From: Pseudomonadota bacterium
Lineage (GTDB): Bacteria > Pseudomonadota > Alphaproteobacteria > Rhizobiales > Devosiaceae
Assembly (NCBI GenBank): GCA_023436745.1
Contig: JAEZHZ010000291.1
Span: forward strand, 1 to 9,278
Length of the DNA: 9,278 nucleotides
Direction of reading: 5' to 3'
Shown here: positions 6,574-9,278 of the stretch, piece by piece
Layout of the letters: each line of letters begins with the position of its first letter
How positions within the stretch are numbered: the first letter of the stretch is position 1
Position numbers and translations under genes: made by a program
Notes under the pieces: model-generated
The model's input: the letters and a program-made list of their open reading frames with translations, nothing else
Databases searched by the model: none
Told to the model about the DNA's origin: nothing

Positions 6574-8691
6574 ATGGACGAGAGCCAAACCTCAATCGAT
6601 CTGCGTGGCATATTCGGGCTGCTCCGCCGCCATTTCCGCCTGATCCTTGTCACAGTTGTCACGATAGTGGCCGTCGTTGGCTTCGTGAGCTTTTCGCTCC
6701 AGCCCATCTACTCTTCCTCAGCCCTCATCCTCGTCGACCCCAGCCGCAAGAACCTTCTTGACGGAGATTCCGCTGCTGCCAGTTCCAGCGGGGACAGCGC
6801 ACGGATCGACAGTGAAGTGGAAATTCTCCGCTCGGACAACGTGCTGCTGAAGGTCATAGAGTCCGAAAACCTGCTCGCGGACAGGGGTTTCGTGCAACTG
6901 CCGCTGACCAGCCGATTGCTCGCTTTCCTCCGGCTCGCTCCGCCGCAGTTGCCCTCTGCTGAACAGGCCCTTGGAGAGGCATTGACCACACTCAGGCGTG
7001 CAGTAACGGTCCAGCGCCGAGGCCTGACATACCTGATTTCTGTCGAGGCGCGCTCCCCGAGCCCGGATCAGGCGGCTCGTCTCGCGAATGCCGTGGCCAA
7101 CGCCTATATCGGCGAGCAGCTGGCCTCCAAGGTCAATAGCACGCTGGTGGCGCGCGACCTGCTTCAGGCGCGCATCAGCGATGCTCAGGCGGCGATCGCG
7201 AGCTCGGAACGCGCCTTTGACGAGTTCATCGAAACGAACATCCAGGAGCTCGAAAACACGCCCGGCGGTAGTCAGATCGGGGAGATACGTGCCCAGATCG
7301 CGGCCCTCGAGGAAGTCCGCAACCGCAATGGCAGGCTGGCTAACTCGGTGAGGCTCGACCTCGCAGAAAGCGACTGGAACTCCCTGGTGTCCTCGCTGGG
7401 GAATGCGGCGCTGCTGGAACTGCAGAGCCAGCGCGAGGAACTTCTCGCTCAACTTCAGGGGGGCGGCCAGAACGCCAATGGTCTCGACTTGGCAGCCGCT
7501 ATCGCTGACCTTGAGGATCAGATCCGCAGTGCGGCCACCACTCAAACCCGGCAGCTTCAGGAGGAGATCGTCGACGCCCAAGGTCGTCAGACAAACCTCC
7601 GCCAGCAACTGCGAAGCATGGCCCTGAACAGCGGGCTCTCCGCCGACGCGCTTACGGAAATCTATGGTCTGCAGCAGAACGCGGAGCTTGCCCGCCAGCA
7701 ATACCAGACATTGCTTTCTCGACTTCAGGATCTCGAGACCCAGGCGAACCTGCAGGTGGCAGACAGCCGGATCGTGTCCGCCGCACTGCCGCCGATGACG
7801 CCATCCTTCCCCAATCGCCTGCTCCTGATCGGGCTGGCCATTTCGGCTTCCATCGGGATCGGCGTGGCGCTGGCCTTCCTGTATGAGAACTTCATCGGCG
7901 GGTTTCTCAGCGAGGGTCAGTTGGCTTCGGTTCTCCGGGCCCGGACGGTCGTACCCGTGCCGAAACAACGCGCCAAGAACGAGCGCGAGAGCCTAGCCGA
8001 CCTCATGGTGTCGGCACCACTCTCCGTGTTCGCGGAATCGGTTCGACGGCTGCGTGCCGCGACACAGCAGGCCCTGCGGAATTCGGGCGTTCGCGAAACC
8101 GCGGTGATCATGGTCAGCTCTACAGCACCGAACGAGGGCAAGACCACCGTTGCGCTGGCGCTAGCCCGTTCCTACGCTCTGTCCGGCGTCAGCACGATGC
8201 TGATCGACTGCGACCTGCGCAAGCCGAGCCTGCATCGGCATCTGGGAATGGAGCCCTCGCAGGGGCTGTACGAGTATCTCGCCGACGAGGAATCGGACAA
8301 CTTCACCAAGATCATCGCTCAGGACACAGTTTCATCGGCAACCCTGCTGCTCGGCGCCCGTCGGAGCGACCTGCCGACCGACCAGCTCCTCACCGGCCGT
8401 GCGTTCGAGCGACTGATCGCGGCGGCGCGGAACTCATTCGATGTGATCATCATCGATACGCCACCAGTGGGGCCCGTTGTCGACAGCCTCTATGTGGCGC
8501 CCTTTGCCGATGCCATCGTGTTCGTCACCCGCTGGGCCAGCACGTCCCAGATCGACGCCAAGCAGGCCATCGCCGCCCTGGGGGAAAGCAAGAAGCCGGA
8601 GGCGGAACTGGTGGCCGTCCTGAACCAGCAGGACGTCACCCGGGCGGCGTACCTGCGCCGGTACGGCGACTACTATGTCGAGGCCAGCTGA
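6574..8691 (+). CDS. Wzc/GumC-type polysaccharide co-polymerase with BY-kinase domain
   Basis: This 705-residue inner-membrane protein combines a chain-length determinant domain and a bacterial tyrosine autokinase. TM1 is ~22-45 and a Wzz domain follows. A long periplasmic coiled-coil-rich region (~190-390, ending LLSRLQDLETQA) leads to the proline-rich PPMTPSFPNR and TM2 at ~416-436. The cytoplasmic kinase has Walker A SSTAPNEGKTT (K523), Walker A' MLIDCDLRKP (D545, D547) and Walker B VIIIDTPP (D628). The C-terminus has a short tyrosine cluster: Y693, Y697, Y700, Y701. Family knowledge: octamers of such proteins control chain length and export, with cycling of phosphorylation on the tail. 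The kinase is fused, as in proteobacterial Wzc/ExoP, rather than split as in Firmicutes. The start at 6574 follows the phosphatase stop by 6 bp, with GGAG at 6558-6561. No Wza/GumB-like outer-membrane exporter gene is present in the window. Confidence 0.93.
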   Translation: MDESQTSIDLRGIFGLLRRHFRLILVTVVTIVAVVGFVSFSLQPIYSSSALILVDPSRKNLLDGDSAAASSSGDSARIDSEVEILRSDNVLLKVIESENLLADRGFVQLPLTSRLLAFLRLAPPQLPSAEQALGEALTTLRRAVTVQRRGLTYLISVEARSPSPDQAARLANAVANAYIGEQLASKVNSTLVARDLLQARISDAQAAIASSERAFDEFIETNIQELENTPGGSQIGEIRAQIAALEEVRNRNGRLANSVRLDLAESDWNSLVSSLGNAALLELQSQREELLAQLQGGGQNANGLDLAAAIADLEDQIRSAATTQTRQLQEEIVDAQGRQTNLRQQLRSMALNSGLSADALTEIYGLQQNAELARQQYQTLLSRLQDLETQANLQVADSRIVSAALPPMTPSFPNRLLLIGLAISASIGIGVALAFLYENFIGGFLSEGQLASVLRARTVVPVPKQRAKNERESLADLMVSAPLSVFAESVRRLRAATQQALRNSGVRETAVIMVSSTAPNEGKTTVALALARSYALSGVSTMLIDCDLRKPSLHRHLGMEPSQGLYEYLADEESDNFTKIIAQDTVSSATLLLGARRSDLPTDQLLTGRAFERLIAAARNSFDVIIIDTPPVGPVVDSLYVAPFADAIVFVTRWASTSQIDAKQAIAALGESKKPEAELVAVLNQQDVTRAAYLRRYGDYYVEAS

Positions 8692-8696
8692 ACCCA

Positions 8697-8748
8697 CATG
8701 AACGAAGATGAACGCTAGATGAACGTTAGAAAGCGAAAGATGAACGAA
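8697..8748 (+). repeat. Tandem ATGAACG repeat array with helical-turn spacing
   Basis: The heptamer ATGAACG occurs four times at 8698-8704, 8708-8714, 8719-8725 and 8740-8746, with start-to-start distances of 10, 11 and 21 bp. Read as units the array is CATGAACGAA, GATGAACGCTA, GATGAACGTTA, a degenerate GAAAGCGAAA, then GATGAACGAA. It begins 6 nt after the co-polymerase stop and lies ~110 bp upstream of the spike-base gene. A related ATGAACC occurs on the opposite strand at 8779-8785. Spacing of one and two helical turns suggests same-face binding by a regulator, but a slippage-generated microrepeat is also possible. Confidence 0.7.
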
Positions 8749-8855
8749 CGCCGACTTCCGAATTGCGGCAGGTGTACGGTTCATGTCGCTTGTCCAACTT
8801 ATCCTCGCTTCCTGCGACGGGGGTAAATTGCGGACCTACCATGGAGGTCTGCACA
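8749..8855 (+). promoter_or_regulatory. Leader of the spike-base gene with SD inside a small hairpin
   Basis: This region precedes the spike-base start. No clear -35/-10 pair is visible. A near-perfect Shine-Dalgarno, GGAGGT (8843-8848), lies 7 nt before ATG 8856. GACCT (8833-8837) pairs with AGGTC (8845-8849) around a 7-nt loop, so part of the SD would be in a 5-bp stem. AATTGCGG occurs twice, at 8761-8768 and 8826-8833. A 35-codon frame (8719-8826) spans the area but looks non-coding. Confidence 0.45.
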
Positions 8856-9119
8856 ATGCCCGATCGCTTCTCCGGCCACGCGCCATCGCTGGATGCCCCT
8901 GCCAGCCACGCCTTCGCCATCACGCCTGCGGACCAGGCTGATCTCTCCGAGAGCACAAGAGCCCTCTACGTCGGAGGGACGGGGTCACTGGCGGTCACCC
9001 TGGTATCAGGGGCAGAGGTTACCCTCGTGAGCGTCCCCGGCGGCAGCTTCGTGCCAATGCGCATTCGCCGCGTGAAGTCGACGGGCACAACGGCCACCGG
9101 CATTATCGGGCTCGTCTGA
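8856..9119 (+). CDS. GTA/phage head-spike base protein homologue (RCAP_Rcc01079-like)
   Basis: This 87-residue protein opens MPDRFSGHAPSLDAPASHAF and continues with ITPADQADLSESTRALYVGG, then TGSLAVTLVSGAEVTL, and ends RRVKSTGTTATGIIGLV. From memory this pattern (DAPA..AFA.TP.D..DL...TRALYVG, then R.RRVKATGTTAT.I..L) is that of the spike base protein family named after Rcc01079 of the Rhodobacter capsulatus gene transfer agent. In that system the base (GhsA) anchors a fibre (GhsB) on the capsid head, and the spikes aid binding to the capsular polysaccharide of recipient cells. The start at 8856 is set by GGAGGT at 8843-8848; in-frame ATG 8841 overlaps that SD and is unlikely. No signal peptide or membrane segment is present. 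The stop overlaps the next start (TGATG, 9117-9121). No capsid, portal or tail gene is visible in the window. Confidence 0.8.
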   Translation: MPDRFSGHAPSLDAPASHAFAITPADQADLSESTRALYVGGTGSLAVTLVSGAEVTLVSVPGGSFVPMRIRRVKSTGTTATGIIGLV

Positions 9120-9278
9120 TGCTCGGCCTCAACCTGATGATCCCGGGCACGCGCCGGGCACCGTCGCCAGGGGCAAACCTTCCTGCCGGCAGCACCCAGC
9201 TCCTTGTCTAACAAAACGAGCTAGACGGCCCGAACTGGGTAACCGAAGGCCTGACCGCCCTCGGCCCCTCCCCCGGAC
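9119..9278 (+). pseudogene. Putative head-spike fibre gene start, interrupted by in-frame TAA (cut by window end)
   Basis: ATG 9119 overlaps the spike-base stop and opens a frame reading MLGLNLMIPGTRRAPS, then GANLPAGSTQLLV, to TAA at 9209-9211 (30 codons). The same frame continues after the stop with QNELDGPNWVTEGLTALGP to the window edge with no further stop. The second part resembles, from memory, the N-DF...W-T..G-T pattern of phage head-spike-fibre domains. In R. capsulatus the fibre gene directly follows the base gene, which fits. There is no ATG, GTG or TTG in this frame between the TAA and the edge, so the downstream part has no obvious start of its own. It may be a nonsense-mutated gene, a sequencing error, or a genuine 30-residue protein followed by unrelated sequence. 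The window ends too early to decide. Confidence 0.45.

Noticed and set aside
6718..7968. 416-codon - strand open frame opposite the co-polymerase gene
   Set aside because: It is a shadow of the Wzc-like gene, whose domain order and motifs are unambiguous on the + strand.
8697..8748. CRISPR array or replication iterons
   Set aside because: Units are only 7-11 bp without unique spacers, and no origin-type genes or AT-rich region are nearby.
8719..8826. 35-codon frame (Arg/Cys-rich) across the repeat array and leader
   Set aside because: It has no SD, its start is one of the repeat units, and its composition looks random.

Overview
The window is high-GC DNA (my rough estimate is low-to-mid 60s %), and every supported gene is on the + strand. 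The content suggests an alphaproteobacterium. A sphingomonad or a relative is most likely, because a homologue of the gene-transfer-agent (GTA) head-spike base lies beside a Wzx/Wzy-type exopolysaccharide module. No rRNA or other taxonomic marker is present, so this placement is an inference.

Layout. (1) Positions 1-1075 hold the end of a LivG-type ABC ATPase and a complete LivF-type ATPase, the last two genes of a branched-chain amino acid or amide importer operon. A perfect 15-bp inverted repeat around a 38-nt loop follows. (2) Positions 1360-3357 hold a stand-alone 665-residue gene that joins a Gfo/Idh/MocA dehydrogenase to an aldo/keto reductase. Both halves keep their catalytic residues. 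A hairpin lies just after it. (3) Positions 3648-8691 hold a tightly packed four-gene operon: a small membrane-anchored protein with a TPR-like stretch, an O-antigen ligase/Wzy-type polymerase, a PPP-family metallophosphatase, and a Wzc/GumC-type co-polymerase with a C-terminal BY-kinase domain. The junctions are ATGA, TGATG and a 6-bp gap, so the genes are very likely co-expressed. (4) Positions 8692-8855 are an intergenic stretch with a tandem array of ATGAACG units at helical-turn spacing. (5) Positions 8856-9278 hold an 87-residue protein resembling the GTA head-spike base family (RCAP_Rcc01079-like). It is coupled by TGATG to the start of a second frame that is interrupted by an in-frame TAA but continues as plausible protein to the window edge.

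How the genes may work together. The polymerase would join repeat units in the periplasm, and the co-polymerase/kinase would set chain length and control export through phosphorylation of its C-terminal tyrosines. The PPP phosphatase sits where such loci usually carry a Wzb or PHP-type phosphatase, so it is a good candidate for reversing that phosphorylation. The fused oxidoreductase may act on a sugar or polyol, but it is a separate unit and its link to the polysaccharide is unproven. The spike genes are notable because in Rhodobacter capsulatus the homologous GTA head spikes bind capsular polysaccharide.

The most interesting points are the spike genes next to the polysaccharide operon, the interrupted putative spike-fibre frame, the phased repeat array, the PPP phosphatase/BY-kinase pairing and the dehydrogenase-reductase fusion. 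None of these alone proves a new system.
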